Shown: positions 25,137 through 34,558, counted from the stretch's first letter. The stretch: 64,000 bases of DNA from Cryobacterium breve (GCF_004402375.1 NZ_SOGJ01000023.1:496001-560000); one strand, 5' to 3'. Numbers and translations are program-made. Notes: generated from the letters alone by a model not told the origin.

Positions 25137-26504
25137 TCAGCCTAGCTTGAGGCTCTGTCGCATTCCGGCCACCGTGCTGGACGTTGCCGGGACACCGTCC
25201 ACCCAACCCACCGGGATGCCCAGCTCATCGACGCTCTCCGGCGAACCGGTCGTGGTATACCCGGTGACGGCGACCGCATCGATGTCCAGGCTCCGTGCGA
25301 CCTCGGCGACCCAGCGGGCGGTGTCCGCGGGCTTGCGTCCGGCATCCACGACGACCCAAACCTGGTCGGGACGAACCAAAACCAGCAGGGATGCATGTAT
25401 GCCCGCCGTCGACGCGTCCGAGCCAAGACCGAAGGCGACAAAACTGGTCTTGCCGAGCTCCACTCCCCTGGCCCTGGCCTCGAGCGCGGTGCGCCGATCC
25501 AGGATGCGGTCAAGGCCGGCCTCGACGGCGGTTCCGGCGTCGATAGCACCGGCGACGAACACCGCAGCCGAGCCGTCATCCGGTGCCAGTTCCCTGGTCA
25601 CCGGCAGCGCGGCATCCTGCCAACCGACGACGATCACAAGGTCCCCCGCACCGGTGAGCGCACGCGGAACGGCAGCTGCCGCGACCGTGCGGGCGGTTTC
25701 TCTCGTACGGGCATCCCGGCGCGAATGCGCCCGCGGGGCATCGACGCCGTCGAACAGCAGATCGGCGGCCCGCTCAGCGAATGTCGGACCGGTACGAGCA
25801 GGGGAAGCAGAAGCGGAAAGAGGAGAGGAAAGGGCTTCGTACACAGTCCCGGCAGGGTCGGCAGCGCGGTCGGCGGCAGGGTCCGCAGCAGGGTAGGCAG
25901 CGCGGTCGGCAGCGCGGTCGGCGGCACGAGCGGCAGCGCGGTGGGCGGCACGAGCGGCAGCCCGCGCATCCGCCAGATCGGCGGCACGGTCGACGGCGCG
26001 CCACTCAGCGGCCCACACTTCGGCGGGCGTTTGATCGGAACCGGACCGGGTCAGACCCGGTTGGTCGAGCCCCAGCGGAGCCGTCATGTGGGTGTCCACG
26101 GACCTCGGGGCGGCGGGTGCGGCGGGAGTGAGCAGCACCGGGTCGGGCGTCTCGCGGGTCGCGAAGGTCAGTTCGTCCATCAGGTCGGCGAACCCCTCGG
26201 ACACGGTCGAGATGCGTGGCTCGGCCGCGGTGTACAGGCGTGCCTCCGCCGCATCGGCGTCGTCGAGAAGCGCAGCGATGCCGAGCCGCGCCTGTACATC
26301 GCTCCGAGAGTGCGACGCGCGCCGCTGCCGGGCGGGGACCTCCACGGTGACCTCGATGTGCCGGCGTGCGAAGAAGCCTCTGATGCCGCCGACGGTCACC
26401 TGCTCGGCGGCGACGATGCGGGCGTCGGCGCCGTACTCGGCCAGGATGCGCGCCTTCAGCTCCTCCAGCGACGAACCCTCAAGCAGAAATCGATTCGGCT
26501 CCAC
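25137..26504 (-). CDS. flhF: FlhF-like protein with a degenerate GTPase domain
   Basis: 455 residues. The N-terminal segment (1-60; FLLEGSSLEELKARILAEYG) is typical of FlhF. Residues 166-217 are an Ala/Arg/Asp repeat linker. The C-terminal SRP-GTPase-like domain starts at about 287, but its P-loop position reads VVGWQDAALPVTREL with no GxxGxGK[ST]T. The later DAGR (387-390) and AVTGYTTTGSPESVDELGIPVGWV (408-434) keep the outline of the family. So it is probably a non-GTP-binding homologue influencing flagellar placement or number. GTG start, overlapping flhA by 26 bases. Confidence 0.75.
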   Translation of the reverse strand: MEPNRFLLEGSSLEELKARILAEYGADARIVAAEQVTVGGIRGFFARRHIEVTVEVPARQRRASHSRSDVQARLGIAALLDDADAAEARLYTAAEPRISTVSEGFADLMDELTFATRETPDPVLLTPAAPAAPRSVDTHMTAPLGLDQPGLTRSGSDQTPAEVWAAEWRAVDRAADLADARAAARAAHRAAARAADRAADRAAYPAADPAADRAADPAGTVYEALSSPLSASASPARTGPTFAERAADLLFDGVDAPRAHSRRDARTRETARTVAAAAVPRALTGAGDLVIVVGWQDAALPVTRELAPDDGSAAVFVAGAIDAGTAVEAGLDRILDRRTALEARARGVELGKTSFVAFGLGSDASTAGIHASLLVLVRPDQVWVVVDAGRKPADTARWVAEVARSLDIDAVAVTGYTTTGSPESVDELGIPVGWVDGVPATSSTVAGMRQSLKLG

Positions 26505-28530
26505 GCACCACTCCCACCGTCTCGATGGACACGTTCGCGCCCGTGACCTCCTGATAGGACAACACGGCGATGCCGCCGGTCTGCGCCGAGACCAGGCGAC
26601 GGATGGCAGGGCGAAGCGCCGGCGCGCAGACCAGCACCGCGCTCAGCCCGGCCGCCTCGACGTTCGCCACGGCCTCCTTGAGCGATCCCAGGATGACCTC
26701 GACCCGATTCGGATCGAGCATGATCTGGGTGCCCTGGTCGGAAGGACGCATCCCCTCGAGCATGGATTGCTCGAGGGTGGGCTCGATCATGATGACCCGG
26801 AGCAGACCGTCATCGAGGTACTGCACGGTGAGGGCCGGGCCCAGCGCCTGGCGGGCCGCCTCGATTAGTCCCTCCGGATCGTTGGACACCTTGGCCCGCA
26901 GTGAGAGCGACTCGTAGATGCGGGGCAGGTCGTTGATCGGGATCAGCTCCACGAGGAGCCCCTGCAGCACACGCTGGACCTCTGCCAGGGACAGCAGTCC
27001 GGGGATGAGGTCTTCGACCGCCGACGGGTTGACCAGCCGCACCCCGTCGGTGAGCACCCGCACGTCCTCGCGGGTGAGCAACCGGGCCGCGTTGCCGGTG
27101 ATGATCGAGGACAGATGGGTGACCAGCACGGAAACCCGGTCGATGACCGTGGCCCCGGTCATTTCGGCGCTGTGCCGCATTTCGCTCGGGACCCACTTGC
27201 CGACGAGGCCGAACACGGGCTCCACCGTGGCCTGGCCCGGCAGTGAATCGAGCGCGTCGCCGAGGGCGAGCACCTTGCCGGCCGGAGCCAGCCCGCGGCC
27301 CGCCTCCACCCCGGCGATTCGGATCGAGTACGTCGAGGAGGGCAGGTCGACGCTGTCCCGGGTGCGCACGGGTGGAACCACCACTCCGAGGTCCACGGCG
27401 ACCTTGCGGCGCAGAGCGCGCACGCGGGCCAGGAGATCGTCCTGAGCCCCGGAGACGAGGTCCACGAGGTCGGGGGCGAGGAGGATCTCCAGAGCGTGCA
27501 CCCGCATGGTCTCGATCAGGTCTTCCGGGGTGTCGGAGCGGGGCGCCATCGCCTCGGCGGCGACACCGGCATCCCGACCGGCCTGGTCCCTGGTCTCCCC
27601 CGCCTTGATGCGGCGGGCGAACAGGATCAGGCCCAGCCCGATCACCACGAACGGCAGGATCGGCATGCCTGGGATCAGCGCCATGAGGAGAGCGGCACAA
27701 CCGGCGATCGTCAGGGCCATGCGGGACTGGGTGAGCTGACCGGACGCCGCCGCACCGATGTCGGACTCCGCGTTGGAGCGGGTCACGATCATGCCGGTCG
27801 AGACTGCCATCAGCAGGGCCGGGATCTGAGTAACGAGGCCGTCGCCGATGGTCAACAGCGAGTAGGTGCTCATCGCCTCGTTGACCGTCAGACCGCGCTG
27901 GATCATGCCGATAGCGATCCCGCCGACCAAGTTGATGATGATGATCACGATGCCGGCGATCGCGTCACCCTTGACGAACTTCGACGCACCGTCCATGGCA
28001 CCGTAGAAGTCGGCCTCGGCGGACACCTCGGCACGACGCTCCCGGGCCTGCACGTCGGTGATCAGACCCGCATTCAGGTCGGCGTCGATCGCCATCTGCT
28101 TGCCGGGCATGGCGTCGAGGGTGAACCGCGCGCCCACCTCGGCCACGCGCTCGGCGCCCTTGGTGACCACCACGAACTGGATCACGACGAGGATCAGGAA
28201 GATGACGGCACCGATGATCAGCGACCCACCCACGGCAACGTCGCCGAACGCCGCGATGACCTGCCCGGCGTAGCCGTCGCCGAGCACAAGTCGGGTCGAC
28301 GCGACATTCAGGCCCAGCCGGAACAGGGTGGCCACGAGCAGCAGCGAAGGGAAGACCGAGAAATCGAGGGGCTTCTTGACGAACATTGTCGTCAGCAGCG
28401 TGACCAGGGCGAGGAGGATGTTCACGATGATCAGCACGTCGAGGAATACGGCAGGCACGGGCACGACGAGCAGCAGGATGATGCCGACCACTCCGACCGG
28501 CACAGCGAGTTTGGCGAGATTGCTGTTCAT
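26479..28530 (-). CDS. flhA: flagellar export gate protein FlhA
   Basis: 683 residues. About eight membrane helices (1-330) with the FHIPEP-family stretch KGAERVAEVGARFTLDAMPG. The cytoplasmic export-platform domain (about 355-683) binds chaperone-substrate complexes. ATG at 28530 overlaps the flhB stop (ATGA). A longer in-frame reading to 29535 runs through flhB and is spurious. Confidence 0.96.
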   Translation of the reverse strand: MNSNLAKLAVPVGVVGIILLLVVPVPAVFLDVLIIVNILLALVTLLTTMFVKKPLDFSVFPSLLLVATLFRLGLNVASTRLVLGDGYAGQVIAAFGDVAVGGSLIIGAVIFLILVVIQFVVVTKGAERVAEVGARFTLDAMPGKQMAIDADLNAGLITDVQARERRAEVSAEADFYGAMDGASKFVKGDAIAGIVIIIINLVGGIAIGMIQRGLTVNEAMSTYSLLTIGDGLVTQIPALLMAVSTGMIVTRSNAESDIGAAASGQLTQSRMALTIAGCAALLMALIPGMPILPFVVIGLGLILFARRIKAGETRDQAGRDAGVAAEAMAPRSDTPEDLIETMRVHALEILLAPDLVDLVSGAQDDLLARVRALRRKVAVDLGVVVPPVRTRDSVDLPSSTYSIRIAGVEAGRGLAPAGKVLALGDALDSLPGQATVEPVFGLVGKWVPSEMRHSAEMTGATVIDRVSVLVTHLSSIITGNAARLLTREDVRVLTDGVRLVNPSAVEDLIPGLLSLAEVQRVLQGLLVELIPINDLPRIYESLSLRAKVSNDPEGLIEAARQALGPALTVQYLDDGLLRVIMIEPTLEQSMLEGMRPSDQGTQIMLDPNRVEVILGSLKEAVANVEAAGLSAVLVCAPALRPAIRRLVSAQTGGIAVLSYQEVTGANVSIETVGVVRGAESISA

Positions 28531-29633
28531 CGGTGGCCTCCGGCCGTCACAAGGCGATTGTTCATGGTGTGCACACCCGAGCCGGCACCGGAGCCGCGTG
28601 TCTTCAGGGCGAGCACGAAGGCGAGCACCTGCGCGACGGCGTTGTAGAGCTCGACCGGGATCTCGTCGCCCAGCTTGCACGCGCTGTGCAGGGCACGGGT
28701 GAGCGGGATGTCGCGCACGATCGGCACCCGGTCGGTCTCGGCCTGTTCTCGGATCCGGGACGCGATCACGCCGGCCCCCGTGGCCACCACCCGCGGAGCG
28801 GACTTGCCTGGCTCGTAACGCAACGCGACGGCGAAGTGGGTGGGGTTGACCAACACGACGTCGGCGGTGGTGACGGCGGCGATCATCCGGTTGCGGCTCA
28901 TCGCGAGCTGCCGGGCCCGGCGCTGCTGCTTCACCATCGGGTCTCCCTCGGAACTCTTGTTCTCGTCGGTGACTTCCTTCTTCGTCATGCGAGTGCGCTT
29001 GCGGTTGCGCCGCATCACGACGAACACGTCCGCCGCGGCGAGCACCAGCCCGGCGATCACCGCCGACTGCACCAGGGCGGTCGCACCGTCGGTGGCCGCA
29101 GCGATCAGCGCGGAGACGGGCAGTCCCCCGGCCGTCATCAACAGGGGCGTCAGCCCCTGAACCACCATCACCAGCACGAGACCCACGGCGATGGTCTTGA
29201 GCAGGGCCTTGACGCCCTGCCATACGGCTTGGCCACCGAAGGTGCGCCCGAGACCGGTCACGAGGTTGAACTGCTCGTATTTTCCGGCCACCTTCTTGAA
29301 GTGCACCCCACCCTGCGCCACCGCACCGACCAGTACCACGACGAAGACCGTCGCGAGCATGGGGGTGAGGATGGTGCCCATCGAGGCGAGCGAGTCCACC
29401 AGCATCTGCACGGCCAGGTCCGGCTGCGGGTCGGCGACCAGTGAACGGATGCTGATCATCTGGTCGGTTCCGGCGTCCGCGGCCAGGCCGATCGTGACCG
29501 GGGTCATCGCGGCGGCGGCGCCGATTCCGATCCACGCCGTGAGGTCCTGGGACTTGGAGAGCTGGCCCTTGGACCGCACCTCGCGCATCCGTTTGTCTGT
29601 GGCCTGCTCGGTCTTCTCACCGGAGTCGGACAT
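28527..29633 (-). CDS. flhB: flagellar export switch protein FlhB
   Basis: 368 residues: four membrane segments, a charged linker (RRNRKRTRMTKKEV) and the self-cleavage motif NPTH (263-266) in VVLVNPTHFAVALRYE. Cleavage there changes export specificity from hook to filament substrates. The start abuts the fliR stop. Confidence 0.96.
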   Translation of the reverse strand: MSDSGEKTEQATDKRMREVRSKGQLSKSQDLTAWIGIGAAAAMTPVTIGLAADAGTDQMISIRSLVADPQPDLAVQMLVDSLASMGTILTPMLATVFVVVLVGAVAQGGVHFKKVAGKYEQFNLVTGLGRTFGGQAVWQGVKALLKTIAVGLVLVMVVQGLTPLLMTAGGLPVSALIAAATDGATALVQSAVIAGLVLAAADVFVVMRRNRKRTRMTKKEVTDENKSSEGDPMVKQQRRARQLAMSRNRMIAAVTTADVVLVNPTHFAVALRYEPGKSAPRVVATGAGVIASRIREQAETDRVPIVRDIPLTRALHSACKLGDEIPVELYNAVAQVLAFVLALKTRGSGAGSGVHTMNNRLVTAGGHR

Positions 29634-30392
29634 CTACTTCACCCCCAGCATGGTGGCGACGGCGTCGTCGGTCAGTGACGCGACGATCCTCGGCAGGGCC
29701 ACGAAGCCGGCCGCGCCGAGCGTGAAGGTGATCAGGATCTTGAGCGGGAAGCCGAGCGCGAACGCGTTCAGGGCCGGGGCCACCCGGGTGAGTAGGCCGA
29801 GGCCGGCGTCGGCGAGGAACAGGACGACGATCAGGGGCCCGGCGATCTGCACGGCCGCGAGCAGCATCTGGCCGACCGCCGCAGTGACGGTCTGCATTGG
29901 TAGGGCAAGGTCGATCCCGCCGCCGATCGGCAGGGCCGAGAAGGTGCGCGTCACGCCGCCGATGATCAGCTGGTATCCGCCGGAGGCGAACAGGAGTGCC
30001 AGAGCGGTCATCTGGTAAAGCCGGGTGAATTGGGCCCCGTTGACCATGGCCTGCGGGTCGAAACCCTGGGCGAGCTGGAAACCGCCGAACATGTCGATCA
30101 GGTTGCCGGCGGACTGGATGGCGGAGAACACCACCAGAACGAGGAAGCCCAGCACACCGCCGACCACGATCTCGAGGATCAGGGCCGTGATGAAGCCACC
30201 CGTGTCGGGCGAGAGGTAGCCGGGCGTGACCCGCGGCGAGACAGCGAGGGCCAGTCCGAGGGCGAGCATGCCCTTGATCCGAAGCGGGAACGCGTTGTAG
30301 GAGAACGGCGGTGCCACGACGAGGAACGCCACCATCCGCACGGCGGCCAGCATGGTGGCTTCGATCCAAGCGAAATCAAGTGTGATATTCAC
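29634..30392 (-). CDS. fliR: flagellar export protein FliR
   Basis: 252-residue export-gate membrane protein with FGGFQLAQGFDPQAMVNG, as in FliR. GTG at 30392 (then NITLDFAWIEATM) lies 1 base after the fliQ stop and is chosen over an in-frame start 36 bases earlier inside fliQ. Confidence 0.93.
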   Translation of the reverse strand: MNITLDFAWIEATMLAAVRMVAFLVVAPPFSYNAFPLRIKGMLALGLALAVSPRVTPGYLSPDTGGFITALILEIVVGGVLGFLVLVVFSAIQSAGNLIDMFGGFQLAQGFDPQAMVNGAQFTRLYQMTALALLFASGGYQLIIGGVTRTFSALPIGGGIDLALPMQTVTAAVGQMLLAAVQIAGPLIVVLFLADAGLGLLTRVAPALNAFALGFPLKILITFTLGAAGFVALPRIVASLTDDAVATMLGVK

Positions 30393-30393
30393 G

Positions 30394-30669
30394 TCAGCCC
30401 CCGCCGATGAGGCCGGGGATCTTGTCAAACAACATATGCGTGAACGAAACCATCTCGGAGATCATCCAGTGCCCGGAGATGATCATGGCCACGGCCACAG
30501 CGATCGCCTTGGGAACGAACGACAGCGTGACCTCCTGGATCTGGGTGATCGACTGCAGCAGCGAGATTGCGAAACCGACGACCAGGGCCGTGATCAGGAT
30601 CGGTGCAGAAAGCTTGCCGGCAATCAGGATGCCCTGCAGGCCGATGTCGAGGACGGCATTGGTATCCAT
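30394..30669 (-). CDS. fliQ: flagellar export protein FliQ
   Basis: 91 residues, two membrane helices, with LLQSITQIQEVTLSFVPK, the conserved FliQ loop. Overlaps fliP by one base. Confidence 0.95.
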   Translation of the reverse strand: MDTNAVLDIGLQGILIAGKLSAPILITALVVGFAISLLQSITQIQEVTLSFVPKAIAVAVAMIISGHWMISEMVSFTHMLFDKIPGLIGGG

Positions 30670-31517
30670 CAGCCACCCCGGTAACTGGAGACGAGGGTCG
30701 TGATGATCAGACCCCAGCCGTCGACGAGAACGAAGAGGAGGATCTTGAACGGCAACGAGATCATCACCGGGGGAAGCATCATCATTCCCATCGACATCAG
30801 CGCCGCGGACACGACGAGGTCGATCACCAGGAACGGCACGAAGATCACGAAGCCGATGATAAAGGCGGCGCGCAGCTCAGAGATCATGAAAGCGGGGATG
30901 AGCGTGAGCAGCGATACGGCCTCGCGCGTCTCCGGGTTCGCCTGGTCGGCAGCCCGGGTCATCAGGGCCAGGTCCTCTTCGCGGGTGTGCGCAAGCATGA
31001 AGGTGCGCAGCGGCGCGGAACCGAGTGTGACCGCGTCGTCGAAGTTCATCGTGCCGTTCAGGTACGGCTGCAGGGCGCCATCGTTGATCTCGGTCAGGAT
31101 GGGCGCCATGATGAACAGTGAGAGGAACAGAGCTAGTCCGGCCAGCACCTGGTTGGGCGGGATCGACGGCAGCGCGAGCGCGTTGCGGGTCATCGCGAGC
31201 ACGACGAAGATCTTCGTGAAGCTCGTCATCATCAGCAGGAGAGCCGGTGCCACCGAGAGCAGGGTGATTCCGATCAGGGTCACGATCGCGGAGGAAGGTT
31301 CACCGTTCGGGCCGTTGATCTGCACGTTCAGGCCGCCGTCGCCCGGATCCGCGGGGGTGGCCGGGTCGGTCGGAGCGATCGGGTCGGTCGGTGCGGCGTG
31401 GCCGGCCGGGGCCATCAGCATGATGATGGCGACGACGATCACGAGCACGAGGGCCGCCATGATCAGGTACCGGGCCAGCTCCCGGCGCCGGTCAGGGTGC
31501 ACGGCCGGGCTGGTCAC
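30669..31517 (-). CDS. fliP: flagellar export protein FliP
   Basis: 282 residues. An N-terminal signal/membrane segment and Pro-rich spacer precede the core: LLMMTSFTKIFVVLAMTRNAL, PLRTFMLAHTREEDLALM and FKILLFVLVDGWGLI. Forms the pentameric base of the FliPQR gate. Overlaps fliO by 4 bases. Confidence 0.95.
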   Translation of the reverse strand: MTSPAVHPDRRRELARYLIMAALVLVIVVAIIMLMAPAGHAAPTDPIAPTDPATPADPGDGGLNVQINGPNGEPSSAIVTLIGITLLSVAPALLLMMTSFTKIFVVLAMTRNALALPSIPPNQVLAGLALFLSLFIMAPILTEINDGALQPYLNGTMNFDDAVTLGSAPLRTFMLAHTREEDLALMTRAADQANPETREAVSLLTLIPAFMISELRAAFIIGFVIFVPFLVIDLVVSAALMSMGMMMLPPVMISLPFKILLFVLVDGWGLIITTLVSSYRGG

Positions 31518-32008
31518 CGGCCCTGCCGGAGGGCGGCGGCGGTCTGCTGCCAGGTGGCGGGCGAGAGAATCGACCCGCCGAGCCGACTCGGGCTGACCCG
31601 GTCCCGGCGCGGACGGAGGATGAGCGGAGGCGTCAGGGCGGCCTCGTCCCGTTCGGCATCGGCTCGGGCGGCGCCGTGCGTGGCGTCGTCGAGTTCCCGC
31701 GCGAAGTCGTGCGCGGCGTGCGCCGAGCGGTGTACGGGGTGGGTCGCCGCGGCATCCATGGGCTCCTCGCCGCCGTGCAGAACGTTGACCGACTGCTCGG
31801 TCACGCCGAGAACGAAACGTCGACCCTCGATGTCGACGACGACGACGGATGCCTTCTGCCCGAGACCCTGACGGCCCACCACGGTGACCAGGTTCGGGGT
31901 GCGCGCGCCGAGGGAGCCCTTCGTCAGCTTGCGCTGGAGCACCCAGAGCAGGCCCAGCACGGCAGCCAGGGACAGGGCCACCCGGAGCGCGACGAGGACG
32001 GTGTCCAC
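31514..32008 (-). CDS. fliO: flagellar biosynthesis protein FliO
   Basis: 164 residues: one N-terminal membrane helix (about 5-25) and a small domain with VVGRQGLGQKASVVVVDIEGRRFVLGVTEQSVNVL, characteristic of FliO. The last 80 residues are charged and poorly conserved. Adjacent to fliN without a gap. Assists FliP assembly in other bacteria. Confidence 0.88.
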   Translation of the reverse strand: MDTVLVALRVALSLAAVLGLLWVLQRKLTKGSLGARTPNLVTVVGRQGLGQKASVVVVDIEGRRFVLGVTEQSVNVLHGGEEPMDAAATHPVHRSAHAAHDFARELDDATHGAARADAERDEAALTPPLILRPRRDRVSPSRLGGSILSPATWQQTAAALRQGR

Positions 32009-32713
32009 TTAGGTCAGGCTCTCGGCCACATCAAGGATCTGGGTGATCCGCACCGCGTAGTCCTGGTCGACGACGACGATCTCGCCGTGGGCGATCAGTC
32101 GTCCGTTGAGCATCACGTCGGCAGGAGTTCCGGCGGACCGGTCAAGCTCTATGACGGCGCCGGGCTCGAGGGAGAGCACGTCGCGAACCGACATGCGGGT
32201 GTGCCCGATCTCCACCGTCAACGCCATCTGCACACTGTTGATCCGGCCGAGTTTGCCGGCCACGGACTGCGCGGCCCGCGCCGCCTCGCCGGACCCCCCG
32301 TTGTCGCGCAACCGCACGGCGAACCAGCCAGTCACCTGATCGTCGCCGGTCAACTCGAAAACGCTGGTGGCGTCATCCGCGAACAGGGCCGTGGCGTCGC
32401 CGGGCCGGGTATCCCCCAAGACACCGATCCCGAATACGCCGGCGGCGCTCTCCAGGGCAGGTCGCAGCACGTCCTGCCGGGAGACCAGGCCCGATTCCGG
32501 GCCGGACGCGGAATCCAGCGATGCCGGATCCGCGAGCACGATGGCAAGGTCCGCGGAGGTGACACCCACGAAGGAGGCCACCGCGGCGGGGCCGAGCCGA
32601 CCGACCAGTGCGGCGCCGGAGCAGACCTTCGCGCGCAGCCGGGTCGTGGTCGGGAGAAGGTCTAGCAGGGCCTCGACGGCATCCGTCTGCAATGCGGTGG
32701 GGGCGACGGTCAT
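32009..32713 (-). CDS. fliN: flagellar C-ring protein FliN
   Basis: 234 residues, with a C-terminal SpoA-type domain (about 155-232; VQMALTVEIGHTRMSVRDVLSL, DVMLNGRLIAHGEIVVV). The N-terminal about 140 residues form an extra domain as in Gram-positive FliN/FliY-like proteins. No CheC-type phosphatase motif is obvious. Overlaps fliM by 4 bases. Confidence 0.92.
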   Translation of the reverse strand: MTVAPTALQTDAVEALLDLLPTTTRLRAKVCSGAALVGRLGPAAVASFVGVTSADLAIVLADPASLDSASGPESGLVSRQDVLRPALESAAGVFGIGVLGDTRPGDATALFADDATSVFELTGDDQVTGWFAVRLRDNGGSGEAARAAQSVAGKLGRINSVQMALTVEIGHTRMSVRDVLSLEPGAVIELDRSAGTPADVMLNGRLIAHGEIVVVDQDYAVRITQILDVAESLT

Positions 32714-33618
32714 GGGGAGGACTCCTCGGTGTCGATGACGATGCAGGCCAGGCGGGAACCGTTGGAACCGACGGCGGCCCGTGCGAGAGTGTGCCCGTCG
32801 ACAACCACGTCAAGAGGCCGGTGCTGGGGGTGCGGCAGCGGCAGCAGGTCGCCGACCGCAAGGCCCAACACGACGCTGGGCAGAACAAATGCGGGTGTGA
32901 GCCGAACGGAGACGTCCACCGGCACCTGGGACAGTTGAGCGCGCAGCAGGTCGACCGGATCGGCACTCCCCGCCTGAGGTACCGCCTCGACCAACTGCGG
33001 CAGGAGGGCCTCCGCCGGGAGGGCGACGGTGGCGGAGGCTGTACCGTCGCCGATGCGCATGGTGAAGCTGGCCACGATCATCAGGTCGGCCGTGGCCGCA
33101 GCCTGGGCGAACTGCGAGTTGTACTGGATCGCGCCGACGCTGATCGTGTGCACGAGGAGTGAGCCGAGCGAGTAGCGCAGGTCTTCGAGGGCGTCGTCCA
33201 TCAGCCGGCGCACGAGAGCCAGTTCAATCTGAGTGAATGCCCGTTCCGGCAGCGCTGTGCTGGCGGTTCCGCCCAGCATATGACTCACCCAGGACAGGGC
33301 TGCGGAGGTCGGGAACTGCACGACCGCCTTCGCCGCGATGCCGCCCACGGGGCACAGAACCATTGCGGTCGTGGCAGGCAGAGACGATGCGTACTCGTCG
33401 TACGTACGCATGATCACGTGATCGCATTTCACCTGCGACATGACACGCACCTTGGCGGTGAGCTGAGTGCCCCACTGGCGGGCGAAGGTCTCGAAGGCGA
33501 GCTCGAGCACCCGAGAGTGCTCGCGGGCGAGCGTTGTCGGGCGACGAAAATCGTACACCTCGACCGTGCGCTCCGCCGAAGCGGGCACACCAATCACTGC
33601 TTGTTCCTGGACCGTCAC
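32710..33618 (-). CDS. fliM: flagellar switch protein FliM
   Basis: 302 residues. The early segment YDFRRPTTLAREHSRVLEL and the middle CheC-like domain lead to a C-terminal SpoA domain (DLLPLPHPQHRPLDVVVDG). The short N-terminus lacks an obvious CheY-binding LSQxEID motif. GTG at 33618 lies only 9 bases from the -10 of a FliA-type promoter, so the mRNA may be nearly leaderless. Confidence 0.92.
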   Translation of the reverse strand: MTVQEQAVIGVPASAERTVEVYDFRRPTTLAREHSRVLELAFETFARQWGTQLTAKVRVMSQVKCDHVIMRTYDEYASSLPATTAMVLCPVGGIAAKAVVQFPTSAALSWVSHMLGGTASTALPERAFTQIELALVRRLMDDALEDLRYSLGSLLVHTISVGAIQYNSQFAQAAATADLMIVASFTMRIGDGTASATVALPAEALLPQLVEAVPQAGSADPVDLLRAQLSQVPVDVSVRLTPAFVLPSVVLGLAVGDLLPLPHPQHRPLDVVVDGHTLARAAVGSNGSRLACIVIDTEESSP

Positions 33619-33626
33619 GGTGAGGA

Positions 33627-33654
33627 CTATCGGTCAGAGCGAGCCGATGGTTAG
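33627..33654 (-). promoter_or_regulatory. FliA-type promoter before fliM
   Basis: Minus strand reads CTAAC, 15 bases, ACCGATAG. One base differs from the -10 of the fliC and flgB sites. It lies in the 40-base motB-fliM gap where fliL is usually found. Confidence 0.55.
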
Positions 33655-33658
33655 CAGC

Positions 33659-34558
33659 TCAGTGACCTTTCTTTTCCTCTTTGACCACGGCGGTCACGGG
33701 AGACTCCGCGGTCTGGGCCTTCACTACCGGATCCGGGCTGACGGGCGTCACCCCCGCGACGATGTCGGGGATCAGCTGGCGCACCGCTTCCGGCTGGCTG
33801 GAGAGGAGCACGACGTCGACCCGTCGGTTCTGCGCCTGCGCCGCCAGATCGGCCCCCTCGGCCACGGGGCGGGCCGAGCCGTAGCCGACCGCCGAGACGC
33901 GTTCCTGTCCCACGCCGCCGGACTCGACCAGCCGGCGGAGCACCGCCGTTGCCCGGCCCGAGGACAGCTCCCAGTCGGTGGGGAAATTTCTGGTCACTCC
34001 GTGCCGGTCGGCGTGGCCCTCCACCTTGATCTCCCGGGTGTTGCCGGACAGGATCGGGGCGACCGCGTCCAAAACCTGCACGGCCTGGCCGCTCAGATTG
34101 GCGAGGTTGGGCTCGAAGAAGGCCTCGGATCCGATCAGCCCGATGATCAGTCCTCGCTCGTCGATCGTGAACTGCACCTGCTGGGCGACACCCTTGGCAT
34201 CCACCGCGGCCTGCAGGGCATCTTTCACCGCGGTGAGGTCCTTGACCTCCGCCGCGGCGACCTGGATGTCGGTGAACCCGGTCATCTCGGACTGGGCAAC
34301 CTTGTCATCGGTGACGACGACGCCCTTTGCCGTGTCGACCTTGCCGACGTCGGTGACGCCGAAACCCGTCGCGAGGGAGTTCTTCAGTTGCAGGAACTTC
34401 TCCTGGTCGACAGAGGACATCGCGAACAGGACAATGAACATGCACATCAACACGGTGACCATATCCATATAGGACGCCATCCACCGCTCGTCGACGTGTT
34501 CGACGTGCTCCTCCTCCAGCCCCCGCCCCCGCGTGCGGCCTCGGCCGTGCCCGCTCAT
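33659..34558 (-). CDS. motB: flagellar stator protein MotB
   Basis: 299 residues. The single membrane helix begins YMDMVTVLMCMFIVLFAMSS with proton-carrying Asp32. The plug follows, then the OmpA-type peptidoglycan-binding domain (about 135-255; VEGHADRHGVTRNFPTDWELS, GYGSARPVA). The N-terminus is charged (GHGRGRTRGRGLEEEHVEHVDERW). Overlaps motA by 4 bases. Confidence 0.96.
   Translation of the reverse strand: MSGHGRGRTRGRGLEEEHVEHVDERWMASYMDMVTVLMCMFIVLFAMSSVDQEKFLQLKNSLATGFGVTDVGKVDTAKGVVVTDDKVAQSEMTGFTDIQVAAAEVKDLTAVKDALQAAVDAKGVAQQVQFTIDERGLIIGLIGSEAFFEPNLANLSGQAVQVLDAVAPILSGNTREIKVEGHADRHGVTRNFPTDWELSSGRATAVLRRLVESGGVGQERVSAVGYGSARPVAEGADLAAQAQNRRVDVVLLSSQPEAVRQLIPDIVAGVTPVSPDPVVKAQTAESPVTAVVKEEKKGH

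Noticed and set aside
28531-29535. N-terminal extension of flhA through flhB
   Set aside because: The extra sequence is Arg/Gly-rich out-of-frame flhB; the FlhA N-terminus begins at 28530.
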